A DNA stretch of 64,000 bases, from the NCBI RefSeq assembly GCF_021532655.1, contig NZ_JAKGAS010000007.1:62001-126000 (forward strand), written 5' to 3'. Position numbers and translations under genes: made by a program. The notes under the pieces were generated by a model. It was not told the DNA's origin. It saw only the letters and a program-made list of their open reading frames with translations, and searched no databases. Of this stretch, positions 18,779 through 28,042 are shown one piece after another; the first letter of the stretch is position 1, and each line of letters opens with the position of its first letter. The stretch is from Paraglaciecola algarum (GTDB lineage Bacteria; Pseudomonadota; Gammaproteobacteria; Enterobacterales; Alteromonadaceae).

Positions 18779-18923
18779 TTTCATTAAAAAGTAACAAGTA
18801 AGTCTAAACACAAATAAAGTCAGTTTGGCTAATAACCAAAAAACATAAAATTGTCGCTATAGACTGTTTATTCACTGGCTATTAAAGGGCAAAATGCTTA
18901 TACAGCACTTAGAGTAAGACCCA

Positions 18924-20312
18924 ATGAAATACTTTCCAATTTTTTTAGATACCACAGACCTATCTTGTTTAGTTGTCGGCGCCGGTGAAGTTGCCGCGCG
19001 TAAGGTTGAGTTATTACTTAAAAGTTCAGCCCAAATTACAGTTGTCGCTCCATGGGCTTGCGATACTGTTAAAGAATTTGCAGAGCAGAAAAAAATTAAA
19101 TTACATGTTAGACCTTATGCAGAGTCCGACATGTTAGATCAACAAATGGTATTTGTGGCGACGGATAATGGCGAACTCAATGTAGCGATTCACGACCAAG
19201 CTCGTGCCCAAAAAATATTAGTGAATGTGGTTGATAACACGCCTTTATGTCAGTTCATAACACCATCTATAGTCGACCGTTCCCCCATTACTATTGCTAT
19301 TAGTAGTGGTGGTGTAGCACCTGTATTACTCAGATATTTAAGACAAAAATTAGAAACAGTTATTCCTCACAAAGTCAGTTTACTTGGCCAGTTTTCTGAA
19401 AAATTTCGTGAACTCGTGAAACAAAAATTAAACACAGTCACCCAAAGACGTTACTTTTGGGAAGATGTGTTAGATGGTGATATAGCTGAAAATATCTATC
19501 AAGGTAAGGTTGAACAGGCTGAACAAAAATTGCTGGCTAAGCTAGAAGATCCAGAAACCAAACAAACTCAAGGTGAAGTTTATTTAGTCGGCGCCGGTCC
19601 GGGAGATCCAGAGTTACTCACATTTAAAGCTCTGCGGTTAATGCAGAAAGCCGATGTGGTGGTCTATGACAGATTAGTGTCACCAGAAATTCTAGAAATG
19701 GTGCGTCGCGATGCAGAAAAAATTTATGTGGGCAAAGCAAAAAGTGATCATGCTGTGCCCCAAGAAAAAATTAATGAATTATTAGCTAGACTCGCGCTAG
19801 AAGGAAATCGAGTAGTTAGATTAAAAGGTGGCGATCCATTTATTTTTGGCCGCGGTGGGGAAGAAATAGAAACTCTAATCGACCATGGCGTTAACTTTCA
19901 AGTGGTGCCTGCCATTACCGCGGCCAGTGGTGCGGCTAGTTACTGCGGCATTCCTTTGACCCATAGAGATCACTCAAAATCAGTGGTATTTGCAACTGGC
20001 CATCTCAAAGACAACAGTATTAATTTAAATTGGCAAGGGTTAGCTCAGCAAGATCAAACCATAGTGTTTTACATGGGACTCACGGGTCTTCCAATAATAT
20101 GTGAAAAACTCATAGAGCATGGGTTATCGCCTGACACTCCAGCTGCCATGGTACAATCAGCCACGACTCCAAGACAAAAAGTGGTAACAGGTACCCTAAG
20201 CACTATTCAAAGTATTGCTGAACAAGCAGGAATTCGTCCACCGACCTTAATTATAGTTGGCTCGGTAGTCAGTTTACATAAAAAATTAAATTGGTATGAC
20301 GAAAACAATTAG
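18924..20312 (+). CDS. cysG: Siroheme synthase CysG
   Basis: CysG makes siroheme, the cofactor of sulfite and nitrite reductases, from uroporphyrinogen III. The 462-residue protein has both halves. The N-terminal dehydrogenase/ferrochelatase domain carries VVGAGEVAARK (about 17-27) and the following dimerisation region. The C-terminal SAM methyltransferase begins at about residue 215 with VYLVGAGPGDPELLTFKAL and contains VVRLKGGDPFIFGRGGEE. The length matches the fused enterobacterial enzyme. No sulfate or nitrite reduction gene adjoins it in the window. Confidence 0.95.
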   Translation: MKYFPIFLDTTDLSCLVVGAGEVAARKVELLLKSSAQITVVAPWACDTVKEFAEQKKIKLHVRPYAESDMLDQQMVFVATDNGELNVAIHDQARAQKILVNVVDNTPLCQFITPSIVDRSPITIAISSGGVAPVLLRYLRQKLETVIPHKVSLLGQFSEKFRELVKQKLNTVTQRRYFWEDVLDGDIAENIYQGKVEQAEQKLLAKLEDPETKQTQGEVYLVGAGPGDPELLTFKALRLMQKADVVVYDRLVSPEILEMVRRDAEKIYVGKAKSDHAVPQEKINELLARLALEGNRVVRLKGGDPFIFGRGGEEIETLIDHGVNFQVVPAITAASGAASYCGIPLTHRDHSKSVVFATGHLKDNSINLNWQGLAQQDQTIVFYMGLTGLPIICEKLIEHGLSPDTPAAMVQSATTPRQKVVTGTLSTIQSIAEQAGIRPPTLIIVGSVVSLHKKLNWYDENN

Positions 20313-20392
20313 TCCTTATCTAATTGCTTTAAACAGAAGTAAGTGTCTACTATAGTATGGAGTTCAAGGGTATTCTGTAGGGAAACAAGACA

Positions 20393-21124
20393 TTGGCCAT
20401 TCATTTAACTACAAATCAGATTAAAGCAATCAATCTCGTCGCCTTGGTTGCTTTAATTGGTTGCAGTGTTTTATTACTTATACACACTTTAGACATCCTT
20501 TCTATTCCCCTTTCAATTCAAACAAGGTTAATAAGCATAGTACTAATCTCTAGTGCAATAGTACTTTTCGGAGTCATATTTCCACTGCTCAACAAAGTAG
20601 AACAATTAATAACACAACTTCAACTAGCCAACACTCAAGATACTTTAACGGGTTTAAATCAAAGACACACATTTACACCATTGGCTAAACAAACCATAGC
20701 ACTTAGTCTGCGATATAGATGGCAACTATCAATCATCCGCTTCGACATCGATCATTTTAAATCCATAAATAGCCAATATGGCAATCAGGTTGGTGATGCG
20801 GTAATCAAACATGTAGCTTTAACCATTAGCGCAAACTGTCGTGAGTCAGATAATGTGTTTAGATTTGATGGTGAAGAATTCGTTTTATTATTGCCGCAAA
20901 CCAATCTAGAGCAGGCACTAAGACTTGCGACTAAAATTAATCAAAAAGTGCTGTCGGCCCCACTCTCAACGGACAAATTAATCTTGGAAGTCAGTGTAAG
21001 CGCAGGGGTGTCCGAATTACAATCAGAAGAAACGGATTTAGAAGCAACATTAAAACGAGCAGACCAAGGATTGAAACTTGCAAAAGAGCAAGGTAGAAAC
21101 AGAGTAATGCTAGCAGAGGGTTGA
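20393..21124 (+). CDS. Membrane diguanylate cyclase with altered GGDEF motif
   Basis: This 243-residue protein has two hydrophobic segments (about 13-31 and 45-66) and a GGDEF domain from about residue 80. The signature reads RFDGEEF (157-163): the first Gly is Asp, so the usual GGEEF is DGEEF. The metal-binding Asp in RFDIDHFKSIN (116-126) and the later KLAKEQGRNRV end are normal. The start must be the TTG at 20393, because an in-frame TAG lies 15 bp upstream with no other start codon between; an AGGGA site precedes it. Activity as a cyclase is likely but not certain. It stands alone. Confidence 0.85.
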   Translation: MAIHLTTNQIKAINLVALVALIGCSVLLLIHTLDILSIPLSIQTRLISIVLISSAIVLFGVIFPLLNKVEQLITQLQLANTQDTLTGLNQRHTFTPLAKQTIALSLRYRWQLSIIRFDIDHFKSINSQYGNQVGDAVIKHVALTISANCRESDNVFRFDGEEFVLLLPQTNLEQALRLATKINQKVLSAPLSTDKLILEVSVSAGVSELQSEETDLEATLKRADQGLKLAKEQGRNRVMLAEG

Positions 21125-21230
21125 TTTCTAACTTCCCAAATCGGCCTTAATCTGCTATTAATTCACAGCGAATTTATATCAGCATGAACTGGTATTAGAT
21201 GGATATTAAAATTACAAAGAGGATATAAAC

Positions 21231-21548
21231 ATGGATCAAGATTCAAAAAACATCGCTATTCTAAACTGGGTACTTACTATCTTTTTTGGATTTATACCGG
21301 GCTTAGTTTTGTATTTAGTCAAAACTGACGATGCGTACATCAAAGGTCATGCTATTGAAGCATTAAACTGGTCAATCACGGCTATCATTGGGTATGCCAT
21401 TGCCACTGTTTTAAGTTTTATTGTGATAGGTATATTTTTATTTCCCGTTATTGGAATATGCCACTTAATATTTTGCATCATGGGCGCTATCGCGGGCTCT
21501 AAGGGCGAAGATTTCAAAACCCCTTTTGCAATCCGTCTTATCAAATAA
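21231..21548 (+). CDS. DUF4870 membrane protein
   Basis: This 105-residue protein resembles the DUF4870 family. Segments at about 9-26, 44-69 and 72-93 are hydrophobic. The sequence YIKGHAIEALNWSITAII is the family-like motif that precedes the second helix. GAGG sits about 8 bp before the ATG. The family function is unknown. It is a single-gene unit ending in a hairpin shared with the convergent ATP-grasp gene. Confidence 0.85.
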   Translation: MDQDSKNIAILNWVLTIFFGFIPGLVLYLVKTDDAYIKGHAIEALNWSITAIIGYAIATVLSFIVIGIFLFPVIGICHLIFCIMGAIAGSKGEDFKTPFAIRLIK

Positions 21549-21560
21549 ACCAGTTTGTTG

Positions 21561-21590
21561 AAGGCACGTTTACGAGTACGAGCCTTTAAT
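21561..21590. terminator. Terminator hairpin between convergent genes
   Basis: AAGGC-A-CGT pairs with ACG-A-GCCTT around a short loop, and a T-rich stretch follows on the plus strand. The 3' arm overlaps the stop of the minus-strand gene at 21586. Confidence 0.6.
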
Positions 21591-22458
21591 TTCCTTTTCC
21601 AAATTTTGTTACGAAAGCATCCACAAAACATTGAGGGGATTCAGGATCCATATTGAAATAGAGTGAAGGTTCAATTAATTCTATTTCAATCACCACAAAT
21701 TCATGCTTGTGACGAATGATATCGACTCTTGCGTACAACACATCATCAGGTAACGCAGCTAAACTATGCCTTGCTACTGTTAACATATCTTCTGTAGCTT
21801 GAATGGTTTCTAACTGCCCTCCATGTTCTTCTTGAACTCTAAAGTCTCCAGATTTGGGTTTCTTTAAAATGGCATGACTATAATTTCCATCAAAATAAAA
21901 AAGTGAATACTCACCCTCATCAATAATGCCGGGTAAGAATGGCTGTAACATAAACTCTCTGTCAGAAAAAACATCAGATAACTCGTTATTTAAACCAACT
22001 AATGAGTCTCGAGTGAATCGATAAGTGAAATCAGCGTTTGCGCTAATTAACGGCTTAATGACCATTTCCTGTGTACTAAAATGTTCGAAACCTGAAGTTA
22101 TTTTGGCGTAGTCAAAAGACTCAAACCACAATGTGGGTACTATACTCACTCCTTGATTTTGTAAATCTTTTAAGTACGCCTTACTAATATTCCATTCGAC
22201 AACCTTTAAACTATTTTCCAATTGAGCTGAAGAAGCGTCAATTTCCCGTAAACAAGTGAGAAATTCTTCGCAAAATTGTTGGTAATCCCAGGTACTGCGA
22301 ATAATCACTACATCAAATACACTCCAGTCAATCCTCCTGTTACGCCAAGACACTTCCTCTGCTAACCAGCCATATTGTTTTAAAGGCTCAATTAACATTT
22401 GGTCATACACAAAAAAGTCTTCAAGATTATCTGTAGTTAATAAGGCACATCGCTTCAT
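21586..22458 (-). CDS. ATP-grasp (RimK/DcsG-like) ligase
   Basis: This 290-residue protein reads as an ATP-grasp enzyme of the COG0189 type related to the cycloserine-pathway protein DcsG. The N-terminal part has VVIIRSTWDYQ (about 50-60). The central lysine site is in MVIKPLISANAD and the metal-binding C-terminal region is ARVDIIRHKHEFVVIEIELIEPSLYF. The family joins a carboxylate to an amine using ATP. No partner gene adjoins it, so the substrate cannot be named. It is divergent from the RND operon. Confidence 0.8.
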   Translation of the reverse strand: MKRCALLTTDNLEDFFVYDQMLIEPLKQYGWLAEEVSWRNRRIDWSVFDVVIIRSTWDYQQFCEEFLTCLREIDASSAQLENSLKVVEWNISKAYLKDLQNQGVSIVPTLWFESFDYAKITSGFEHFSTQEMVIKPLISANADFTYRFTRDSLVGLNNELSDVFSDREFMLQPFLPGIIDEGEYSLFYFDGNYSHAILKKPKSGDFRVQEEHGGQLETIQATEDMLTVARHSLAALPDDVLYARVDIIRHKHEFVVIEIELIEPSLYFNMDPESPQCFVDAFVTKFGKGN

Positions 22459-22633
22459 AGCAATCCTTTAATTTAAGGTTATTTGATAGTCAAATTAGCA
22501 TTTTGCAGACGCATAATTAATTCCATACAGAAAATATGTGTATTACTTCACATATTTTTACAAATGCAAATAGGTATGCGACTTATCCTAAGTTACTATA
22601 TGCGGGTTAAGATTATAATTACAGGCATATACT

Positions 22634-23785
22634 ATGAAAACCGCATGGATGAAAATAGCTTTACCAGTGTTAATTTTATTAATTGGCTTTGGTGGATTGA
22701 GCGTAATTAAAGCTTCAGCAGATCAAGAAGAAGAAAAAGAAGTAGTTGATACGCGCCCAACGGTTAAAGTAGAGACAGCGATAGCAGAAGACTACCAAGT
22801 CAATATTACCAGTTATGGTGAAGTCGCGCCATTAGAAAGCACTATGTTGTCAGCGCAAGTGTCTGGTGAAGTAACCAGTTGGCATCCTAATTTCGTAGCC
22901 GGTGGGTTAGTGTTACGTGGTGACACATTATTTAATATTGAAAAAGACACATACGAAGCCGCTTTATTACAAGCAGAAGCTAACCTTACACTTGCCAAAT
23001 CTCAACTTATCGAAGAGCAAGCTAGAGCAGACGTAGCTAAAAGAGAAGCAAAAGGTCTATCACAAAGTAAAATCTCTGACCTGTATTTACGTAAACCTCA
23101 ATTATTAAGTGCGCAAGCAGCAGTAAAATCAGCTCAAGCTAGACTTAAAATTGCCCAGCGAGACCTCGAAAACTGTGAAGTTAAAGCACCGTACGATGCA
23201 CTAGTAGTAAAACGTAACTTAGGTGTAGGCCAATACGTCAATCAAGGTGCTCAAATAGCAGAAATATATAATATTGAAACTGCTGAAATATCCTTTCCAA
23301 TAGCTGGCTTTGACCGTGAGTTTTTACCGCTAAACATTGCCCAACAAGAAGCAACGGTTAGCACTAAAGGTTACAACTCCATTTCTAGAACGGCCACTAT
23401 CAGTCGCGACTTAGGTATTATTGACCAAGATACTCGTATGAGCCAATTGGTAGTCCGAGTTGAAGATCCCTATAGCTTAAAATCGTCACAACCAGCATTA
23501 AAATTTGGTCATTACGTAGAAGTCAGCTTTGCCGGTAAAACCTTAAGCCAAGTTTATCGTTTACCTCAATCTTTAGTGACCAACCGCATCATTTGGGTGT
23601 TGGACGAAGAACAACAAATGCAACCCAAACGTGTTGAAATCCTGCGTGAAGAAGGGGCTTACTTCCTAATTAGTGAAGGACTACAAAATCAAGATAAATT
23701 GATTATGACCTTACCTGAATACCCACAAAAAGGTATGAAAGTAAAAATTGCAGAGCCAGATCAAGATTTAGTTGTTCAACAATAA
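22634..23785 (+). CDS. RND efflux periplasmic adaptor
   Basis: This 383-residue membrane-fusion protein has an N-terminal membrane anchor (about 8-27), a lipoyl half-motif (SAQVSGEVTSWHPNFVAGG), a helical hairpin at about 115-180, and the second lipoyl half (DLENCEVKAPYDALVVKRN). It links an inner-membrane RND pump to an outer-membrane channel. It starts 16 bp before the pump gene in one operon. The two starts near 22634 and 22650 are in frame-separated positions; the chosen ATG has AGG 8 bp upstream. Confidence 0.92.
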   Translation: MKTAWMKIALPVLILLIGFGGLSVIKASADQEEEKEVVDTRPTVKVETAIAEDYQVNITSYGEVAPLESTMLSAQVSGEVTSWHPNFVAGGLVLRGDTLFNIEKDTYEAALLQAEANLTLAKSQLIEEQARADVAKREAKGLSQSKISDLYLRKPQLLSAQAAVKSAQARLKIAQRDLENCEVKAPYDALVVKRNLGVGQYVNQGAQIAEIYNIETAEISFPIAGFDREFLPLNIAQQEATVSTKGYNSISRTATISRDLGIIDQDTRMSQLVVRVEDPYSLKSSQPALKFGHYVEVSFAGKTLSQVYRLPQSLVTNRIIWVLDEEQQMQPKRVEILREEGAYFLISEGLQNQDKLIMTLPEYPQKGMKVKIAEPDQDLVVQQ

Positions 23786-23801
23786 TTCAAAGGCATAAAT
23801 C

Positions 23802-26800
23802 ATGAATAGTGAAAATGAAAACCCCCATGCCATCGTTGAAAAGAACGACGCAGAAGAACCTAAACAGACTGGTTTTATAGCATTTTTTGCCAATAACTCT
23901 GTGGCAGCCAACTTAATGATGGCTTTTATCATCATTATGGGCTTATTTAGTTACGCCACTATTCAACGACAAATGTTTCCTAATGTCGAAATTAATTACA
24001 TCAATGTGAGCGCTGTATATCGCGGCGCCTCTCCTCAAGAAATTGAAGAAAGCATACTGATCAAAATTGAAGAATCTCTAAAAGGTATCACTGAAATTAA
24101 AAAAGCCGTGTCTCGGGCTTATCGTGGTAGTGGCTCAATTAGTTTAGAAATTCAAAAAGACAAAGAACTGACAGAAGTATTAGACAAAGTCAAAGCCCGT
24201 ATTGATAGTATTGCCACCTTCCCTGGGGGCATGGAACCGCCAACCATCTCACAAGTAGAGTTTCGTCAAGATGTGATAGAAATGTCTTTAGTAGGTGATA
24301 TTCCCATTACTGAGCTAAAACCTATTGCCAAACAAGTAGAAGACGAATTATTACAACTTAGCAATGTGTCTTTAGTTGAATTAGATTCACCAATGGACGA
24401 AATCGCCATTGAAATCGATCCTGATATTTTACGTAAATATAATTTAACAATTAATGATGTTACTCAAGCTATTCGTAAACACTCAGCCAATATATCTGCC
24501 GGCCAGTTGCGCACAGAGTCAGGCATAGTGGCGGTCAGGGTTGAAAATCAATATTACAATGGCGACGAATTCCGTCATATCCCAGTAAAAGTAGGTAAAA
24601 ATGGCGCCAAAGTCTATTTAGAAGACGTGGCGATAATTAAAGATGGCTTCACCGAAGGTAAACGTTACTTCAAATATTCTGGTAAGAACGCTTTATTCAT
24701 GTCGGTCAAAGCCACTAAAGATCAAAATATGGTGCCTGTTGCAGAATCAGTTCATAAATATATTAAAGCCCGTAACAAAACTTTACCTGAAGGTTTAGAG
24801 TTAAAAGTGTTAGTCGACATGACCTTCTACCTTAACGCTCGCCTAGACATGATGTTAAAAAATCTAACCCAAGGAGCCTTACTTGTCGCCATTATGCTGA
24901 CTATATTTTTGCGCTTTAGGCTAGCATTTTGGGTAATGGTGGGATTACCAGTGTGTTTCTTGGGCGCAGTTATGATGATGCCAGTATTCGGCATCACCAT
25001 AAATATCTTGTCTTTATTCGCATTTATTATGGTACTTGGCATAGTGGTAGACGATGCCATAGTCATAGGAGAGGCCTCCTACAGTGAGATTGAATCCAAA
25101 GGCGGAGGAGTCGAAAGTGTGGTGCGTGGTGCCAAAAAAGTCGCCACTCCAGCCACATTTGGTGTATTAACTACGATTGCCGTTTTTGCTCCATTTGTTT
25201 TTTCTAAAGGACCTGAAGGCGCGTTTTTTATCAACATCGCCACTGTGGTAATTTTATGTTTAGTGTTTAGTTTAATCGAATCAAAATGGATATTACCGGC
25301 CCATTTGGCCCACATGAAATTTACCCCAGTTAAAGACTCAAGTTGGCGAGCCAGATTCAACAAAAACTTTTTTAATTTTGTTAACGGCCCATATAAGAAC
25401 TTTATCACTCGCAGTATCGAATGGCGATGGCTTGTGTTGATGACATTTATTGCCGTACTCATGATCAGCTGGGGACTAATTTCAGCCAACTATGTGCGAG
25501 TAGTCCCCAACCCTAAAGTACCTCATGATTTCCCAGCTATTGCCATTGAAATGAACGACAATGTGGCTGATGACACCACTATTGAAGCGGTAAAAACCAT
25601 TGAAAAGATGGTGTTAGATATAGAAAAAGACGTCATTCAAGAATTTGGTAGCCCAATGTTACAAGACACTATGGTGTTTAACCAAGGGCGTACTAAAGCA
25701 AGACTTATTGCACCACTTGTAATTGAAGAAGAGCGTCATTTCGATGCACTCGAATTGGCCAGAAGGTGGCGAGAAGCACTACCCATTATTCCAGGTATGA
25801 AATCTATCACCATACAAGACAGCATTAACGGAGGCGGTAATGGTGATGGCGAATTTGGTTACATGCTGTTTGGTGCTGATATAAACATGCTGAACGCTGC
25901 AGGCCGCGAATTTATTGCAATGTTACAACAGCAAAAAGGGTTATTCGACATTAGTTCTTCAATTGACCCAGCCAGTAAAGAAATTCAAATAGACTTGCTA
26001 CCTGTGGCCTATGATCTTGGTTTAGATTTAGCCGCCATAGCCAACCAAGTTGGTGCTAGCTTTTTTGGTGGGGAAGCACAACGGGTAATTCGCGACGGTG
26101 AAGAAGTAAGAGTAATGGTCCGTTACCCTCAACTCACTCGTGAACGTTTTGCTGAATTAAAATATGCTGTGATTACCACGCCAAGTGGGCAAGAAGTCAT
26201 GTTAGGTGATGTAGTGACTCTAACGGAAAAACCAGGTATTAATCATATTCGCCGAGAAGGTGGTTACAGAAGTGTATACGTATACGGGTCTATTGATGAA
26301 GAAGTGGTTGAGCCAAATGAAGTGATAAAAGAAGTGCAGGAAAAACTACTACCACAGCTTAAATCTAATTTTCCTGGGGTAAAATCAGAACTAGGCGGTG
26401 CTATAGAAGAACAGCAAGCGCAACAAGACGAACAGTTAGCTTTTTTTATTGCTGGTATGTTACTGGTATATATTTTGTTAGCCGTGCCTTTAAAAAGTTA
26501 TGGGCAACCTATAATTATTATGTCGGTGATCCCGTTTAGTTTTACTGGTGCAGTTTGGGGGCACTACTTCTTTGGTATTGATTTAAGTATGATGTCAGCA
26601 TTTGGCTTAATTGCGGCAGCTGGGGTGGTCATTAACGATAGCCTAGTCATGACCGACTTTGTCAATCAAAGGCGTAAACAAGGATATTCAATTTTAGAAG
26701 CGGTAACCGAAGCGGGTTGTGCAAGGTTTAGGGCGATAACTCTTACCTCTATCACTACCTTTGCTGGTGTATTGCCGATAATGTTCGAAACTAGCCTACA

Positions 26801-26987
26801 AGCCCAGTTTGTCATCCCTATGGCTGTGGGGTTAGGGTTTGCAGTCTTGTATGCAACTATGGTTACACTAATTTTGGTGCCGTGTTTGTATATGATATTA
26901 GAAGATCTGAAAAATCGTTTTGGGGGACTGTTTAGGATCATTGCATGGCCAGCGACCTATTTAGGCAGGCGAATTTCAAAGTCTTAA
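23802..26987 (+). CDS. RND efflux permease (AcrB/HAE1-like)
   Basis: This 1061-residue inner-membrane pump has the RND layout of twelve helices with two large periplasmic domains. After the first helix comes PNVEINYINVSAVYRGASPQ, the normal porter entry. TM4 has the proton-relay pair in GIVVDDAIVIGEASYSEIE (Asp-Asp). The C-terminal half has AAGVVINDSLVMTDFVNQRR. It is probably energised by protons. The substrate is not deducible. With the adaptor upstream it lacks a dedicated outer-membrane gene, so TolC at 6.9 kb is a plausible partner. A terminator follows. Confidence 0.94.
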   Translation: MNSENENPHAIVEKNDAEEPKQTGFIAFFANNSVAANLMMAFIIIMGLFSYATIQRQMFPNVEINYINVSAVYRGASPQEIEESILIKIEESLKGITEIKKAVSRAYRGSGSISLEIQKDKELTEVLDKVKARIDSIATFPGGMEPPTISQVEFRQDVIEMSLVGDIPITELKPIAKQVEDELLQLSNVSLVELDSPMDEIAIEIDPDILRKYNLTINDVTQAIRKHSANISAGQLRTESGIVAVRVENQYYNGDEFRHIPVKVGKNGAKVYLEDVAIIKDGFTEGKRYFKYSGKNALFMSVKATKDQNMVPVAESVHKYIKARNKTLPEGLELKVLVDMTFYLNARLDMMLKNLTQGALLVAIMLTIFLRFRLAFWVMVGLPVCFLGAVMMMPVFGITINILSLFAFIMVLGIVVDDAIVIGEASYSEIESKGGGVESVVRGAKKVATPATFGVLTTIAVFAPFVFSKGPEGAFFINIATVVILCLVFSLIESKWILPAHLAHMKFTPVKDSSWRARFNKNFFNFVNGPYKNFITRSIEWRWLVLMTFIAVLMISWGLISANYVRVVPNPKVPHDFPAIAIEMNDNVADDTTIEAVKTIEKMVLDIEKDVIQEFGSPMLQDTMVFNQGRTKARLIAPLVIEEERHFDALELARRWREALPIIPGMKSITIQDSINGGGNGDGEFGYMLFGADINMLNAAGREFIAMLQQQKGLFDISSSIDPASKEIQIDLLPVAYDLGLDLAAIANQVGASFFGGEAQRVIRDGEEVRVMVRYPQLTRERFAELKYAVITTPSGQEVMLGDVVTLTEKPGINHIRREGGYRSVYVYGSIDEEVVEPNEVIKEVQEKLLPQLKSNFPGVKSELGGAIEEQQAQQDEQLAFFIAGMLLVYILLAVPLKSYGQPIIIMSVIPFSFTGAVWGHYFFGIDLSMMSAFGLIAAAGVVINDSLVMTDFVNQRRKQGYSILEAVTEAGCARFRAITLTSITTFAGVLPIMFETSLQAQFVIPMAVGLGFAVLYATMVTLILVPCLYMILEDLKNRFGGLFRIIAWPATYLGRRISKS

Positions 26988-27010
26988 ACTTCTAAATTAA
27001 TAAACAAACT

Positions 27011-27036
27011 AAAAGCGCTGAAAGGCGCTTTTTTTT
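27011..27036 (+). terminator. Rho-independent terminator of the RND operon
   Basis: AAAAGCGC and GCGCTTTT form an 8-bp stem around TGAAAG, followed by more Ts. It starts 24 bp after the pump stop. Confidence 0.9.
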
Positions 27037-27085
27037 GTCAGTTTAGTACGTCAGTATCTAGCAGACTAATTTTCATCATTAGTTA

Positions 27086-27363
27086 TACCAATCCACCTTA
27101 ATATGTGATCACTCAGAATGCATCCAGCGGATTTTGATTAAGGCGTCGCTGCGCAGTAATGGTTGTTCCCTTTCAAATAGCGAGAACGCAAAGCAAAACC
27201 CGCTGGGGCATTCCTTTCAGGCGAGTTTTAAAAGGGTTTACTCTGTGTTGCATGACCTCGAAAGAGAACGAGGTGATTTTTTAGTAAAGAGCTATCAATC
27301 ATGCTCCTTGATTAAACCCTTTTAAACTCTCGCTGAGTGACTACATATCAAGATGGATTGGTA
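27086..27363. mobile_element. MITE-like element with 31-bp terminal inverted repeats
   Basis: The element is 278 bp. Its ends, 27086-27116 and 27333-27363, are inverted repeats matching at 27 of 31 positions and beginning TACCAATCC. A possible 3-bp target duplication TTA flanks both ends. Inside is a second inverted repeat (near 27221-27241 and 27313-27332) and an open frame of 63 codons at 27134-27325 that is not a gene. No transposase is encoded, so it would have been moved in trans. The right end lies inside the yigZ coding region. The solo hairpin at 9184 belongs to the same family. Confidence 0.85.
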
Positions 27364-27973
27364 TTATATCAACCCTGCCACTGGTGATATTAATTAACTC
27401 AACTTTCAAATCAGCTAACTGGGTGGATGCCACATCTGCACTAGCCATGACATTTTCGCTATATTCTGTTTGAATATTTTCAACATCGTATCGGGCTAAT
27501 AGTCGAGAGACGGCTCCCTCAAACTCATATTCATAGTTCAATTTAAGTTTCGAACGACTCACTTTAATTTTGCTAGGCATGTCAGTTAGCACCTGAGCGA
27601 CAGCATCTGAATATGCTCTTTGCAGCCCTCCAGTACCTAATTTAGTGCCACCAAAATAGCGCACTACAGCAACAACAATATCACCGTAACCACTATGTTC
27701 TAATACTTTAAGCATAGGCATTCCAGCTGTTCCACTTGGTTCCCCATCATCACTCATCGAACGAATGGTGGTATTAGGCGCACCTGCAATATACGCCCAA
27801 CACACATGATTGGCTTGAGGATGTTGTTCACGTAAAGAGCGGACAAAGTCATCAGCTTCTTGGCGAGAACTGGCGTTATTCGCTAAGGTAAGAAACTTAC
27901 TACGTTTTACCTCTAATTCAGTTTGCCAAATACCCACTGGCACTTGATAACTTTGCGCAACATTTGAATTCAA
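27341..27973 (-). CDS. yigZ: YigZ/IMPACT family protein with MITE-derived end
   Basis: This 210-residue protein is of the UPF0029/YigZ-IMPACT family. Characteristic sequence includes SDDGEPSGTAGMPML (about 73-87) and VVRYFGGTKLGTGGLQRAY (about 103-121). E. coli YigZ is about 204 residues. The role in bacteria is not settled; eukaryotic IMPACT regulates GCN2. The stop codon at 27341 and the last seven residues (IPIHLDM) lie within the right terminal repeat of the adjacent MITE-like element, so the natural C terminus has been replaced. The function probably survives, because the change is at the extreme end. Confidence 0.92.
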   Translation of the reverse strand: MNSNVAQSYQVPVGIWQTELEVKRSKFLTLANNASSRQEADDFVRSLREQHPQANHVCWAYIAGAPNTTIRSMSDDGEPSGTAGMPMLKVLEHSGYGDIVVAVVRYFGGTKLGTGGLQRAYSDAVAQVLTDMPSKIKVSRSKLKLNYEYEFEGAVSRLLARYDVENIQTEYSENVMASADVASTQLADLKVELINITSGRVDIIPIHLDM

Positions 27974-28042
27974 TTTAAGCTCTCATGCCTCTTAATTTTA
28001 AGTTCACATAACTCATAGCTCTGTATTCATGCAAAAATAGCC

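Noticed and set aside
27134..27325. 63-codon open frame between the RND operon and yigZ
   Set aside because: It lies wholly inside the MITE-like element and has no ribosome site; it is a chance frame in repeat DNA.
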